A DNA stretch of 64,000 nt from contig NZ_JAEMVC010000005.1 of assembly GCF_029215985.1 (NCBI RefSeq), positions 41,733 through 105,732 of the forward strand, written 5' to 3'. This DNA is from Sulfurimonas sp. SAG-AH-194-C21 (GTDB lineage: Bacteria > Campylobacterota > Campylobacteria > Campylobacterales > Sulfurimonadaceae). The number at the start of each line of letters is the position of its first letter. Position 1 is the stretch's first letter. A program made the translations under genes and the position numbers. A model generated the notes under the pieces. The model made no database searches. It worked only from the letters and a program-made list of their open reading frames with translations, and was not told the origin of the DNA. Of the stretch, positions 21,404-31,631 are shown piece after piece.

Positions 21404-21625
21404 TTGACAAGAATTGACTGGGATGAATACAAAGAACATAAAAAAATGAGTGTAAGAAATGACAACTTTGAAAAACTTATAGAGTTTATGAAGAGTTACT
21501 ACAACATGCATAATCCAGATGAACTATTTGAGACATTAAAAAGTGATGATATAGCTGAGATGATGTTAAGTAAACGCTCTATTACAGACTCATCAAAAAT
21601 GGAAAAGTTTTTAGAAAGATTTTAG
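21404..21625 (+). CDS. hypothetical protein
   Basis: 73 aa ORF in tight array with neighbours. Confidence 0.5.
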   Translation: MTRIDWDEYKEHKKMSVRNDNFEKLIEFMKSYYNMHNPDELFETLKSDDIAEMMLSKRSITDSSKMEKFLERF

Positions 21626-21628
21626 ATT

Positions 21629-22054
21629 TTGAATGATTTAGAGAGCATAGAAGACTTTATTAAACGCCATCATGTGATGAGTTTAGCTACATCAATTCCC
21701 TATGAAATAAGTGTCTGTTCTCTCTTTTTTTCCTATGACAAAAAAACAAAAAGTTTTATAGTTGCAAGTAGTGACGAAACTCTCCATATAAAACATATAC
21801 TTCAAAACAAAAACATAGCAGGGAATATCTTACTTGAGACAAAAAATGTAGCTGAGATACAAGGTCTACAATTTAGAGGAGAGTTTAGTCCTTTAGAAGA
21901 TAAAGATTTAGAAAAGCACTATTTTCAAGACTTCCCTTATGCAAAAGAAATGTCACCTAAACTCTGGCAGATAAAAGTAAAACACTTTAAACTGACAGAT
22001 AATACTTTAGGGTTTGGTAAAAAGATACTCATTGACTTAGAAAAAATTAGTTAA
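21629..22054 (+). CDS. pyridoxamine 5'-phosphate oxidase-like (YhbP-type) flavin/split-barrel protein
   Basis: 141 aa; IEDFIKRHHVMSLATSIPYEISVCSLFFSYD fold pattern. Confidence 0.6.
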   Translation: MNDLESIEDFIKRHHVMSLATSIPYEISVCSLFFSYDKKTKSFIVASSDETLHIKHILQNKNIAGNILLETKNVAEIQGLQFRGEFSPLEDKDLEKHYFQDFPYAKEMSPKLWQIKVKHFKLTDNTLGFGKKILIDLEKIS

Positions 22055-24143
22055 GACTCAATCCAACTTTGTCTTTATCTATAGAGACTACTTCAATTTG
22101 GGGAAGGTATTGATTAAGTGAAAGCACTTCTAACGGGTGTTTAATTCTTTTGGCACTCATTTTTGAGATATGAATCATACCATCGTTTTTAAGCCCAATA
22201 TCCACAAACGCACCAAAGTCAGTTATGTTACGTACAATTCCTGACACAAAACTACCCTCTTTAAGCATTTTTATATCTGTAAGTCCTTCTTTAAAAGGGA
22301 TGATAGGCAGGTCTTCTCTAGGGTCAAAACCTGGTTTTTGCAACTCTTTTATGATATCTCTAAGTGTTGCTTCACCAGTACCTAAAGCTTGTGCAGTCTC
22401 TTTAATGTTTAAAGTGTCTAAGTCTAGTTTGACTAAACTCTTAGCTATCTCATAACTCTCAGGGTGGATTCCACTGTTATCAAAAACATTTTTTGTATCT
22501 TTGATACGTATAAATCCTGCTGCTTGCTCATAGGCTTTTTTACCTAAACCTTTTACTTTTAAGAGTCCATTTTTACTAGTAAAGTTTCCATTCTCATCTC
22601 TATAAGTGATGATGTTTTTTGCGATTTTCGCACCAATTCCTGCTACATGAGAAAGAAGGGATGCTGAAGCGGAGTTTATATCTACTCCTACTCTGTTTAC
22701 AAGGTCACTAGTCACATCATCGAGTCTTTTTTGTAAGAGTTTTTGGTCTACATCGTGTTGGTACTGTCCTATTCCAAGAGATTTTGGGTCTATTTTTACA
22801 AGTGTTGCCATTGGGTCACGAAGTCTTTGGGCTATTGAAATCGCCCCTCTTATAGTTACATCCAAGTTTGGGTACTCATCTTGGGCGAGTTGAGAAGCTG
22901 AGTAAACTGATGCTCCTGCTTCAGAGACGACTGTGTACTTGAGGTTAGTTTTTTCTTCTTTGTTTATTTTTGCAAAGAACTCTTGTGTCTCTCGTGAGCC
23001 TGTACCATTACCTATGGCTATCCCAGTTATATTGTACTTCTGTGATAGTCTCAAAACAACTTTTTTAGAGTTTTCATAGTCATTTCGTGGTTGTGTGGGA
23101 TAGATAACTGCAGACTCTAAATAGTTTCCATTTTCATCAATGACGGCTAGTTTACAGCCACTCACAAACGCAGGGTCTACACCTAAAAGTACCATTTTAG
23201 TCACCGGTGGAGTCATGAGAAGTTGAGAGAGGTTTTTTCCAAAAACAGAGATAGCTGCAATGTCGGCTTTTTCTTTGAGTTCGTTTTGCACTTCTCTCTC
23301 AATGGATGGAAGAAGTAAGCGTTTAAGTCCATCTTTGTAAGCTAAAAAGAGTAAGTCTTTTGAACTTGAAGCATCTTTAGGGATTTTATAGCGTTTGATG
23401 TTTTCTAAGATTCGTTCTGTATCTACATTTATTTTTACTGACAACTCTTTTTCTTTAACCCCTCGCATGATGGCAAGGTATCTATGAGACGGAATATAGG
23501 CTACTTTTTGAGAACTAGGAGCTAGGTTTTTATAAACGCCAGACTCATTAAAAGTTTTTGTTTTTTTTGTCTCAATCAAACCATACTGTAACATTGAGTT
23601 TCGTATAGCTTCTCTTTCCCTTACTTGTTCAGCATATCTTTCAGCAAGAATATCTTGTGCACCTTTTATAGCTTCATCAACAGAAGTCACATCTTTTTTT
23701 ACAAACCTTTTAGCTTCGTTCATGAAGTCGTTTTTTGAAAGTCTTGCACTTTGTAGGATGTTTGCTAAAGAACTTAAACCCTTTGCCATGGCAACAGTTG
23801 AGCGAGAAGACTTTTTCTCTTTGTAGGGTCTATAGATACTCTCTAAAGTCCTAAGATCATCAGCCACTTCTATACTTCTTTTAATACTATCTGTTAAAGT
23901 GGCACGTTCGGCTATCAAACGCGAGACTTCTTCTTTTCGCTCTAGTAGTTTTTTAGAACTAAGGTAAATAGTCTCAAACTCACGAAGTACTTCATCATCA
24001 GCTCCACCCGTCATCTCTTTACGGTATCTAGCGATAAAAGGAATAGTTGAACCCTCGTCCAAAAGTTTTAAGATATTTTGTATTAGTTGAGATTTGAGTG
24101 AAGTTTTTTTTACTAGGGCTGAAACTAAGTTACTTGATGACAT
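22047..24143 (-). CDS. tex: Tex-family transcription accessory/RNA-binding protein
   Basis: 698 aa; IPFIARYRKEMTGG, GVDPAFVSGCKLAVID, HhH motifs, C-terminal S1 domain (VRNITDFGAFVDIG). Confidence 0.92.
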   Translation of the reverse strand: MSSSNLVSALVKKTSLKSQLIQNILKLLDEGSTIPFIARYRKEMTGGADDEVLREFETIYLSSKKLLERKEEVSRLIAERATLTDSIKRSIEVADDLRTLESIYRPYKEKKSSRSTVAMAKGLSSLANILQSARLSKNDFMNEAKRFVKKDVTSVDEAIKGAQDILAERYAEQVREREAIRNSMLQYGLIETKKTKTFNESGVYKNLAPSSQKVAYIPSHRYLAIMRGVKEKELSVKINVDTERILENIKRYKIPKDASSSKDLLFLAYKDGLKRLLLPSIEREVQNELKEKADIAAISVFGKNLSQLLMTPPVTKMVLLGVDPAFVSGCKLAVIDENGNYLESAVIYPTQPRNDYENSKKVVLRLSQKYNITGIAIGNGTGSRETQEFFAKINKEEKTNLKYTVVSEAGASVYSASQLAQDEYPNLDVTIRGAISIAQRLRDPMATLVKIDPKSLGIGQYQHDVDQKLLQKRLDDVTSDLVNRVGVDINSASASLLSHVAGIGAKIAKNIITYRDENGNFTSKNGLLKVKGLGKKAYEQAAGFIRIKDTKNVFDNSGIHPESYEIAKSLVKLDLDTLNIKETAQALGTGEATLRDIIKELQKPGFDPREDLPIIPFKEGLTDIKMLKEGSFVSGIVRNITDFGAFVDIGLKNDGMIHISKMSAKRIKHPLEVLSLNQYLPQIEVVSIDKDKVGLSLN

Positions 24144-24221
24144 TATTATTCCTTACTATATATGTTTGTATTATACTTGCTATAAACAGTAGTTTCATTA
24201 ATAATATAGTATTATTCTAAC

Positions 24222-25241
24222 ATGAACATAGATGATAGTATAAACGCAAGTGCACACATAAATATAAGAAGTATAGTTGAAGATGTTTTTGAGCATAATG
24301 ACACTCAAAACGCAGTAGTAGTCTATGACACAAACTCTAGTCTCTCTAACATTTTATATAAGGCTTATAAAGCTGTACTCCCACAAGCTACTTTCATCGA
24401 CTTTGATACAACTCCGCCAGAAGAAATCCTAGAAATATTAACAGCCTTAAACGAGTCAGACTTTGTTGCTCTTATCCAGTCGACGAACTTTCGTTTAAAT
24501 GCTTTTAGAATACGAGTAGAACTTTTTAAACGTAAGATAAAAGTCATAGAACATCCTCATGTAAGTCGTATGAGTGAGGAGGAGATTCCTGCATATATAG
24601 ATTCTTTACTCTATGATAAAGAGTATTATAGAGGTGTTGGGTATGCACTTAAAGAAAAAATAGATAATGCTAATGGTGGCGTGATAGAAAGTGATGGTGA
24701 GTATCTTTATTACGACTCTGCGTTTGAGAGTACGAAACTCAACATCGGAGATTATTCTCAAATGGCAAACACAGGTGGACAGTTTCCTATAGGTGAAGTT
24801 TTTACAGAAGCAAAAGACTTAGAAGCACTTCACGGTAGGGTGAAAATATCGGTCTTTAGTAACACTACATATAGAACCAACAAACCAGATACTTCGGCTA
24901 TCCTCATCATAGAAAAAGGGAAAGTGATAGCAACTGAGAACACAACACCTGCGTTTGATGAAGTCCTTGATCTCATTCGTGAGGGTGAGGGAAGTATACA
25001 AGTACGAGAACTAGGCTTTGGTCTCAACCGTGCGTTTAGTAAAACGCGAGTAGTAAGTGACACGGGAACTTATGAGAGAATGTGTGGTGTTCACCTCTCG
25101 CTTGGTCGAAAACATGGAATGTATGCAAAACCGGGTATAAAAAGAGGTGAGGGAAAGTTTCATGTAGATGTGTTTGTGGATATAACAACAGTGAAACTAG
25201 ACGATGAAATTATTTTTGAAAATGAAGCTTGGGTTGTATAG
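24222..25241 (+). CDS. possible M29 aminopeptidase / NicX-like metal-dependent protein
   Basis: 339 aa; GGQFPIGEVFTEA and C-terminal FHVDVFVDITT pattern resemble M29-like proteins; weak. Confidence 0.4.
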   Translation: MNIDDSINASAHINIRSIVEDVFEHNDTQNAVVVYDTNSSLSNILYKAYKAVLPQATFIDFDTTPPEEILEILTALNESDFVALIQSTNFRLNAFRIRVELFKRKIKVIEHPHVSRMSEEEIPAYIDSLLYDKEYYRGVGYALKEKIDNANGGVIESDGEYLYYDSAFESTKLNIGDYSQMANTGGQFPIGEVFTEAKDLEALHGRVKISVFSNTTYRTNKPDTSAILIIEKGKVIATENTTPAFDEVLDLIREGEGSIQVRELGFGLNRAFSKTRVVSDTGTYERMCGVHLSLGRKHGMYAKPGIKRGEGKFHVDVFVDITTVKLDDEIIFENEAWVV

Positions 25242-25242
25242 T

Positions 25243-25470
25243 CTAAACTTCTTGTAGCTTTTTTCTTAGAAGTGCATTAATAAGTGTTTGATATGGAACT
25301 TTTTTTTCACTTGCCATCTTTTTGAAAAAAAGAACTATATCATTGTCTAGTCTTAGTGAAACAGGTATCTTTTTAGGTTCATAAAATCTACCACGAACAC
25401 CACCACTAAAGTCATACTCATCAAGCATCTCATAGTCATCAAACTTTTCTCTTTCTTTAATGTTGCTCAT
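25243..25470 (-). CDS. brnA: BrnA-type antitoxin
   Basis: RGRFYEPKKIPVSLRLDNDIVLFFKKMASEKKVPYQTLINALLRKKL; start taken at MSNIKE rather than the longer ORF-track start. Confidence 0.8.
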   Translation of the reverse strand: MSNIKEREKFDDYEMLDEYDFSGGVRGRFYEPKKIPVSLRLDNDIVLFFKKMASEKKVPYQTLINALLRKKLQEV

Positions 25471-25741
25471 AAAAAATCCTTTCTTTTTGATTGGCTTTTC
25501 TTGCACTTATGATTCTGATGATTTCTTCACCGTTCTCATCAAAAAACATGTTAGCAACTACTAAGATTTTATCTTTTGAAGTTGTTCCTAATGTTATCCA
25601 TCGTTCTTCAAAATAATCAAAGCGATGGTCAAGTTTTGAAATATGCATAGGATCTAAAAAAACTTCTTTTGCTTCATCAAAACTAACTTGATGATTTTTA
25701 ATGTTTAAGATGTTTTTCTCATCATTCCATTCAACTTTCAA
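25457..25741 (-). CDS. brnT: BrnT-type ribonuclease toxin
   Basis: MKVEWNDEKNILNIKNHQVSFDEAKEVF...RWITLGTTSKDKILVVANMF...IRIISARKANQKERIFYE; TTG start. Confidence 0.88.
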   Translation of the reverse strand: MKVEWNDEKNILNIKNHQVSFDEAKEVFLDPMHISKLDHRFDYFEERWITLGTTSKDKILVVANMFFDENGEEIIRIISARKANQKERIFYEQH

Positions 25742-25768
25742 AGTAAGCCTTTTATCTATATACTTTAA

Positions 25769-25798
25769 TTATAGCAAAATTGTATTTACAATGTCAAT
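25769..25798 (-). promoter_or_regulatory. consensus sigma70 promoter of brnTA with embedded inverted repeat
   Basis: Minus strand TTGACA-18 nt-TATAAT; spacer and -35 edge hold ATTGTA-AA-TACAAT (25780-25793). Confidence 0.75.
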
Positions 25799-25892
25799 AT
25801 ATATGCAGTGAGTATAACATTCGTCATTAGCGATAATTTTCCTTCATGTGAATTAATCACTCCTCGTATTTATTGTGTGTTTCATATCACTT

Positions 25893-26903
25893 TCAATCTT
25901 TATCTAACTCTTGAATCAAGATGTCAAAATCACTTTTATATGATTTGTCTTGAATGACTTTATATTTTTCAAATTCACTGATAGCAAACTCTTTTGCAAT
26001 TACGGCTGTAACCTTTCCTGCATCTTGTAGAATATCTCGTTCGTTAAATTGTAAAAAAGCATTGAGTTTTTGACTCCAATCTTTCATAGTCATAGGTATA
26101 TTTCTCTCAGCTTGGTCTTGCGCATAATCTAGATACATAGTTACAATTCTATTTAATGTATTTAGCTCTTTTTCTTGTAAATAATTTTTTGCAATAATCA
26201 CATCAGTTTTTCTAACTCTTCCCTTTGGTGCATTTTTCCAAGTGGTTAGCCCCATATTTTCATTTATATGATTTGCTCTTGAGTATATTATCTCCGCTGC
26301 TGTTTATTTTGTGATAGCCCAATGTAGTTTATTTTGAACAGTTTCGAAAAACTCTTTTGTATCTAAGGAGTTTTTATCATAGTCAATACTACACTCAGCA
26401 TAAATATCCGTAATCTGCTGATAAAACCTTCTCTCACTAGAACGAACATCTCGTATTCTCTTAAGTTATTCTCTAAAATAATCTTTTCCAAATACCTGCT
26501 CTGGATTTTTTAAGAGTATATCATCCATGGTAAAACCCTTAATGATATACTCTTGAAGTCGCGAAGTTGCCCACTGTCTAAATCGTACACCTTGGATAGA
26601 TTTCACCCTATATCCAACTGAAATGATAGTATCAAGATTATAATAATTTGTAGGTTTAGTAGAAAAATCGGTTTTTCCGATTTTTCTCATAGATACATCT
26701 TTTTCTAGCTCTCCATCTTTGTAAATATTTAAAATATGCTCATTTATAGTTGAACGACCTTTTCCAAAAAGATCCGCCATCTGCTCTATAGTAAGCCATA
26801 TGTTTTCATCTTGAAGCAGAACATCTACTTTGACGTCATTATTATCTGATTTATAGATTAAAAACTCTACTGTTGAGTTTCTTATGGTTAGTTTTTTATT
26901 CAT
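25893..26903 (-). pseudogene. RhuM family protein, interrupted by two in-frame TAA codons
   Basis: ORFs 26466-26903 and 25893-26255 are in one frame; stops at 26466-26468 and 26304-26306; intervening translation aligns with the intact RhuM at 30618-31631. Confidence 0.85.
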
Positions 26904-27369
26904 TTAATTTTCCTGCAAACTCTGGTATAAATTTTCTATTTTCAGTTCTAAGTCTGATTGAGGTTGTGCTAATGTGTTTTTAAAATTATTGATACTTTTG
27001 CCATCTCTATGAAATAAAGCTATTTTGATTTTTATCATCATATAGATTTAGTCCACCTTTGAGTTGGACTAAATCTATAGAGTAAAATTCATAAATTTTT
27101 TTAATATAAAATAGATTTGTTCTTGAAAAACCTTTCAAAGCAGGAAACTCTTTTTTTAAGTCATTTGCCATCTGCTCTATAAACTTACTACCCCATTTAC
27201 TCTCTTTTTGTTTATGCGAAATCATCTCACCCAGTTCCCAATAAAACATAATAAAAGCACTATTTACAGTTGATGCTATTTTAATTTGAGAGTGTGTTAT
27301 TTTAGATTTTATATCTGTTATGAATGTTTTGTATTCGTTTGTAGTGTTTATACTTGCTAGTTTATTCAT
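26904..27369 (-). pseudogene. DUF1016/YhcG-like PD-(D/E)xK nuclease, internally deleted
   Basis: N-terminal domain ORF 27007-27369 plus out-of-frame HRDGKSINNFKNTLAQPQSDL just downstream, which resembles the family's C-terminal region. Confidence 0.65.
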
Positions 27370-27544
27370 AATTTTATATTCCTGAAACTCTTAGTAGTTG
27401 TAAATAATGGAAATCCTATTATATTATCAGCAACTTTTAATGTAATAGTTTGCATTGAAGTTCCTTTTTAATTTAATGTATTTTGCTTGTATTATATCAA
27501 GTATATAGCTTTTTTTGTTAGCCATAAATTGTTATAAAAATATG

Positions 27545-30500
27545 TTAATTATCAATAAACTCACTAGCCAACAACTCACTCTGCTCTAACACTTTATCAG
27601 CTTCAAGTTTAGCCATATCGGGTGGATAACCATACCTCATTAAGACTTTTTTAACTAACAATCTCAACTTAGCTTTGACATCATCTCTTTTTTCCCAATC
27701 TACAGTTGCATTTTTTCTAATAATATCAACTATTAAATGTATCAATTCTTTCATTTTATAATCTTCTAAAAATTCTGTAGAACTATTTTGTGAAAGTATC
27801 ATATAAAAAGCATACTCTTCAGGTGTAAGTCCTAATTCATCTGATTTTTTATCTTCAAGTTTCATTTCTCTTGCAATATTTGACAACTCTTCTATTACTT
27901 GGGCTGTATCTATTTGATTGTTATGGTATCGTTTAATTACACTTTCCAACATCTCAGAAAACTTTTTACCTTGCACTATAGATTTTGCCTTTCTAATAGT
28001 TACTTCATCATTAATTAGTTTTTTTAATAATTCAAATGATAAGTTTTTATGTTCCATATTTTTAACTTCAAGTAAAAATTCATCTGACAATATATCTAAA
28101 GATGGTGCTTTGATTCCTACTTCATCCAATATATTAACTACACCATCAGTAGTTAAGGCATCATCAACTATCTGTTTTATAGCTGTATCAATTTCTATAT
28201 CACTTTTAAAACCACTTGGAGTAAATTTATTTATTCTTGATTTTATAGCCTGAAAAAATGCGATACCATCTCTTAATTGTTCAGCTTCTAAGCTTGGTAC
28301 TGACATAACATATAGTTTTGTCAATGATGTAAGCTCACTCAAAAATCTATTTTTCAACTCTTCATCACTTAATATAAAGTTTGTAGCTTTCATGAGAACT
28401 TGTAGTTTTTGGCTTATATTATCAGTTTTGAAATATTCTAGATAATCAAAAGTATTAAATATCTGCTCTATTACTTCAAACTTACTTTTCATACCTGCAA
28501 TAACTTCTGTCTTTTCTAAAGTAGCTTCACCTTTTCCGCCAGCTTGAACATAAGTCATCATAGCATTTCGCAAATCTTGACCAATACCAATATAATCAAC
28601 TATCAATCCACCTGGCTTATCTTTATAAACTCTATTTACCCTAGCAATTGCTTGCATCAAGTTTGCACCTTTCATTTTTTTATCAATATACATAGTGTGC
28701 ATAGGAGGACAATCAAAACCCGTAAGCCACATCGACTGAACAATCACAAGTTCTAGTTCATCATGTATATCTTTAATTCTTCCCGATAATAGTTTTCTGT
28801 CTTTTTTAGTTGTGCTATGAGGTTGATAAGATTCAGGATCATCAGTTGTACTAGTCATTACAACTTTTATTTTTCCCTTATCTAATTCATCATTATGCCA
28901 ATCACCTCTTAGGTTTATAATCTCTTTGTATAAATCAACAGCAATCTGTCTTGTCATACAAACTATCATTCCCTTACCCTCAAATAGTTCTTGTCTTGCT
29001 TCAAAGTGAGTAACTATATCATTTGCTACATCTTTTAATCTATCAGGATGTCCTACTATCGCATTTATCTGAGTATTTTTACTTTTGTATTTTTCTATTT
29101 GTCCCTCTGTAGTGTTATCTATACCGTCTATTAAGTCATCAATTTTATCTGTCACTTCTTTGTTTAGTTTTATCTTTACAAGTCTACTTTCATAATGTAT
29201 AGGTACAGTTGCCCCATCTCTTACAGCTTGTGATATATCATATATATCAATATACTTTCCAAATACAGCAGGAGTAGATTTATCATCATTTTCAATTGGT
29301 GTTCCAGTAAATCCAATAAAACTTGCTTTCGGTAGCGCATCTCTTAGGTACTTAGCACTTCCATATTTTATATCTCCATCTTTATCCACTCGACCAGTAA
29401 AACCATATTGACTACGATGTGCTTCATCTGCGACTACTATGATATTATCCCTATTACTTATCTCACCAGTTTCATCACTAAACTTTTGAATAGTAGTAAA
29501 GACAATACCACCACCACTTACATTTAATTTCTTTTTTAAATCTTCTCTACTTGTTGCTTGTATAGGTGTCTGTCTTAAAAGTGATATACAATTTCCAAAT
29601 GTACTAAATAGTTGATCATCTAAATCATTTCTATCTGTAAGTATTATGATTGTTGGATTTTTCATAGCTTTATTTACTACTAATTGCCCTGTATAAAATA
29701 CCATAGATAAAGATTTTCCACTCCCTTGAGTATGCCAAACTACACCAATCTTTTGGCTATTTCCCATAGCTTCAATAGTTTTGTGTATAGCTTTTTGTAC
29801 AGCATAATATTGATGGTAAGCAGCAACTTTTTTAATAGTTACTATTGATAAAACTTCCGTTTTTTCATCTTTCATCTCTTCTTTTTCGAATACAGTATTA
29901 AATCTTATTAAATTTAACAATACTTTTTTATCAAGCATTCGCTCATTCATTATCTGTAATTCAGGCAATACTCCATTTTCTTTTTTATCTGGAGATTTCC
30001 AAGCTAAATACCTTGAAAATGGAGCAGACAGTGAACTAACTTTTGCATCAATACCATCAGATATAATAGTTAGTGAGTTATAGTAAAAGATACTAGGTAC
30101 AGCTGTTTTATAGTTTTGAATTTGAGTGTAGGCACGATGAAGTGTAGCTTTTTCGTCAAGGGCATTTTTAAGTTCGATAATTACTAAAGGCAATCCATTT
30201 ATAAATAGTACGACATCAAGTCGTTTTTCATTATTATTTTCTTTTATTATAAATTGATTGACTACTAAAAAATCATTTAACTTAATAGTTTCTAAATCTA
30301 TAAGCTTTACATTTATACCTTGTGTCTCTCCATCTTTTTCATACTCGACAGTAACTCCATCACATAAAAGATTATGAAATTTTTCATTACTAGCCATCAT
30401 ATCTGATGAGCCTACATGTAGAACTTGGTTGTAGGCTTCATTTCTTGCATATTGTGGAAGTTTTGGATTTAATCTTTTTAGCGAATCTTTAAAAATATCA

Positions 30501-30616
30501 TCTAATACAACACTATTCTTATCTCTTTGTAAATCAGAGCCATGAAGGTATTTATAATTTTGTTTTTTTAGTAGTTCTATTAAATTTTGCTCGATTAAAT
30601 CTTCATTGATAGCCAT
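27545..30616 (-). CDS. hsdR: type I restriction endonuclease R subunit
   Basis: 1023 aa; nuclease motif VIIELKN, Walker A HTQGSGKSLSM, DEAH box VVADEAHRSQYG, GFTGTP. Confidence 0.95.
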   Translation of the reverse strand: MAINEDLIEQNLIELLKKQNYKYLHGSDLQRDKNSVVLDDIFKDSLKRLNPKLPQYARNEAYNQVLHVGSSDMMASNEKFHNLLCDGVTVEYEKDGETQGINVKLIDLETIKLNDFLVVNQFIIKENNNEKRLDVVLFINGLPLVIIELKNALDEKATLHRAYTQIQNYKTAVPSIFYYNSLTIISDGIDAKVSSLSAPFSRYLAWKSPDKKENGVLPELQIMNERMLDKKVLLNLIRFNTVFEKEEMKDEKTEVLSIVTIKKVAAYHQYYAVQKAIHKTIEAMGNSQKIGVVWHTQGSGKSLSMVFYTGQLVVNKAMKNPTIIILTDRNDLDDQLFSTFGNCISLLRQTPIQATSREDLKKKLNVSGGGIVFTTIQKFSDETGEISNRDNIIVVADEAHRSQYGFTGRVDKDGDIKYGSAKYLRDALPKASFIGFTGTPIENDDKSTPAVFGKYIDIYDISQAVRDGATVPIHYESRLVKIKLNKEVTDKIDDLIDGIDNTTEGQIEKYKSKNTQINAIVGHPDRLKDVANDIVTHFEARQELFEGKGMIVCMTRQIAVDLYKEIINLRGDWHNDELDKGKIKVVMTSTTDDPESYQPHSTTKKDRKLLSGRIKDIHDELELVIVQSMWLTGFDCPPMHTMYIDKKMKGANLMQAIARVNRVYKDKPGGLIVDYIGIGQDLRNAMMTYVQAGGKGEATLEKTEVIAGMKSKFEVIEQIFNTFDYLEYFKTDNISQKLQVLMKATNFILSDEELKNRFLSELTSLTKLYVMSVPSLEAEQLRDGIAFFQAIKSRINKFTPSGFKSDIEIDTAIKQIVDDALTTDGVVNILDEVGIKAPSLDILSDEFLLEVKNMEHKNLSFELLKKLINDEVTIRKAKSIVQGKKFSEMLESVIKRYHNNQIDTAQVIEELSNIAREMKLEDKKSDELGLTPEEYAFYMILSQNSSTEFLEDYKMKELIHLIVDIIRKNATVDWEKRDDVKAKLRLLVKKVLMRYGYPPDMAKLEADKVLEQSELLASEFIDN

Positions 30617-30617
30617 T

Positions 30618-31631
30618 TTATTTTTCCATATCTAGTAATAATTTATCAAAATCAGATAGATAGTTTTTATCTTGTACAATTCTATACTTTTCATATTCTG
30701 TATGTGCTTTTAGCTTTGCTTCTAATGATGATACTTTACCATTGTCTAGTAGTATTGGATAGCTTGAAAGTTCTAAAAACTTATATAAAAACTCTATCCA
30801 ATCTTTCATATTCATAACTATACCTTGCGATGCTCTAAGCTCTGCTAATTCTAAATATGCAACGACAATTCTATCTAGCTTCTTTATATGTTTTTCGTTA
30901 AGATAATTTTTAGCAATACTTACATCTGATTTTAATATCTTACCATTAGGAGAATTTTTCCAAGTTTTCAGACCCATATATATTTTAGTAGCATCTGCTT
31001 CACTATAAATAATCTCAGCAGCAGTTTTACCACAAATAGCCCAGTGCATTTTATTTTGTACGGAAGTAAAAAAGCTTTTAGTAAGTGCATCATTTTTATC
31101 ATAATCAGCACTAAGAGCATAAATATCTGTAATCTTTTGATAAAATCTTCGCTCACTAGATCGTATCTCTCGTATTCGTTCTAGTTGCTCTTCAAAATAA
31201 TCTATGCCAAAGTGTTTCATCTGTTTAAGTCTCTCATCATCCATTGTGAAACCTTTGATGATATACTCGTGTAAAACTTCTGTTGCCCATTTTCTAAACT
31301 CTATGGCACGATGAGAGTTTACTTTATAGCCTACTGCCGTTATAGCTTTAAGATTATAAAAATTAGTTTTGTATTTTTTACCATCTTTGGCAGTTGTTTC
31401 CATTTTGGAAACAACTGTATTCTCACTAAGTTCATTTGTCGTAAATATTTTTTTAAGATGTTTAGACACAGCAGGAATGTTTACCTCAAAAAGCTCTGCT
31501 AGTTGTTTTTGAGTAAGCCATAAAGTTTCATCTTGAAATTTTACATCTATATTTACTTTTGAGTTTTCTATTTTAAATATTACAAAGTTTGAGAATTCTT
31601 GAGGTTGATTTAGTTGTAGTTGTTTATCCAT
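30618..31631 (-). CDS. RhuM family protein (intact)
   Basis: 337 aa; RhuM signature FYNLKAITAVGYKVNSHRAIEFRKWATEVLHEYIIKGFTMDDERLK. Confidence 0.85.
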   Translation of the reverse strand: MDKQLQLNQPQEFSNFVIFKIENSKVNIDVKFQDETLWLTQKQLAELFEVNIPAVSKHLKKIFTTNELSENTVVSKMETTAKDGKKYKTNFYNLKAITAVGYKVNSHRAIEFRKWATEVLHEYIIKGFTMDDERLKQMKHFGIDYFEEQLERIREIRSSERRFYQKITDIYALSADYDKNDALTKSFFTSVQNKMHWAICGKTAAEIIYSEADATKIYMGLKTWKNSPNGKILKSDVSIAKNYLNEKHIKKLDRIVVAYLELAELRASQGIVMNMKDWIEFLYKFLELSSYPILLDNGKVSSLEAKLKAHTEYEKYRIVQDKNYLSDFDKLLLDMEK

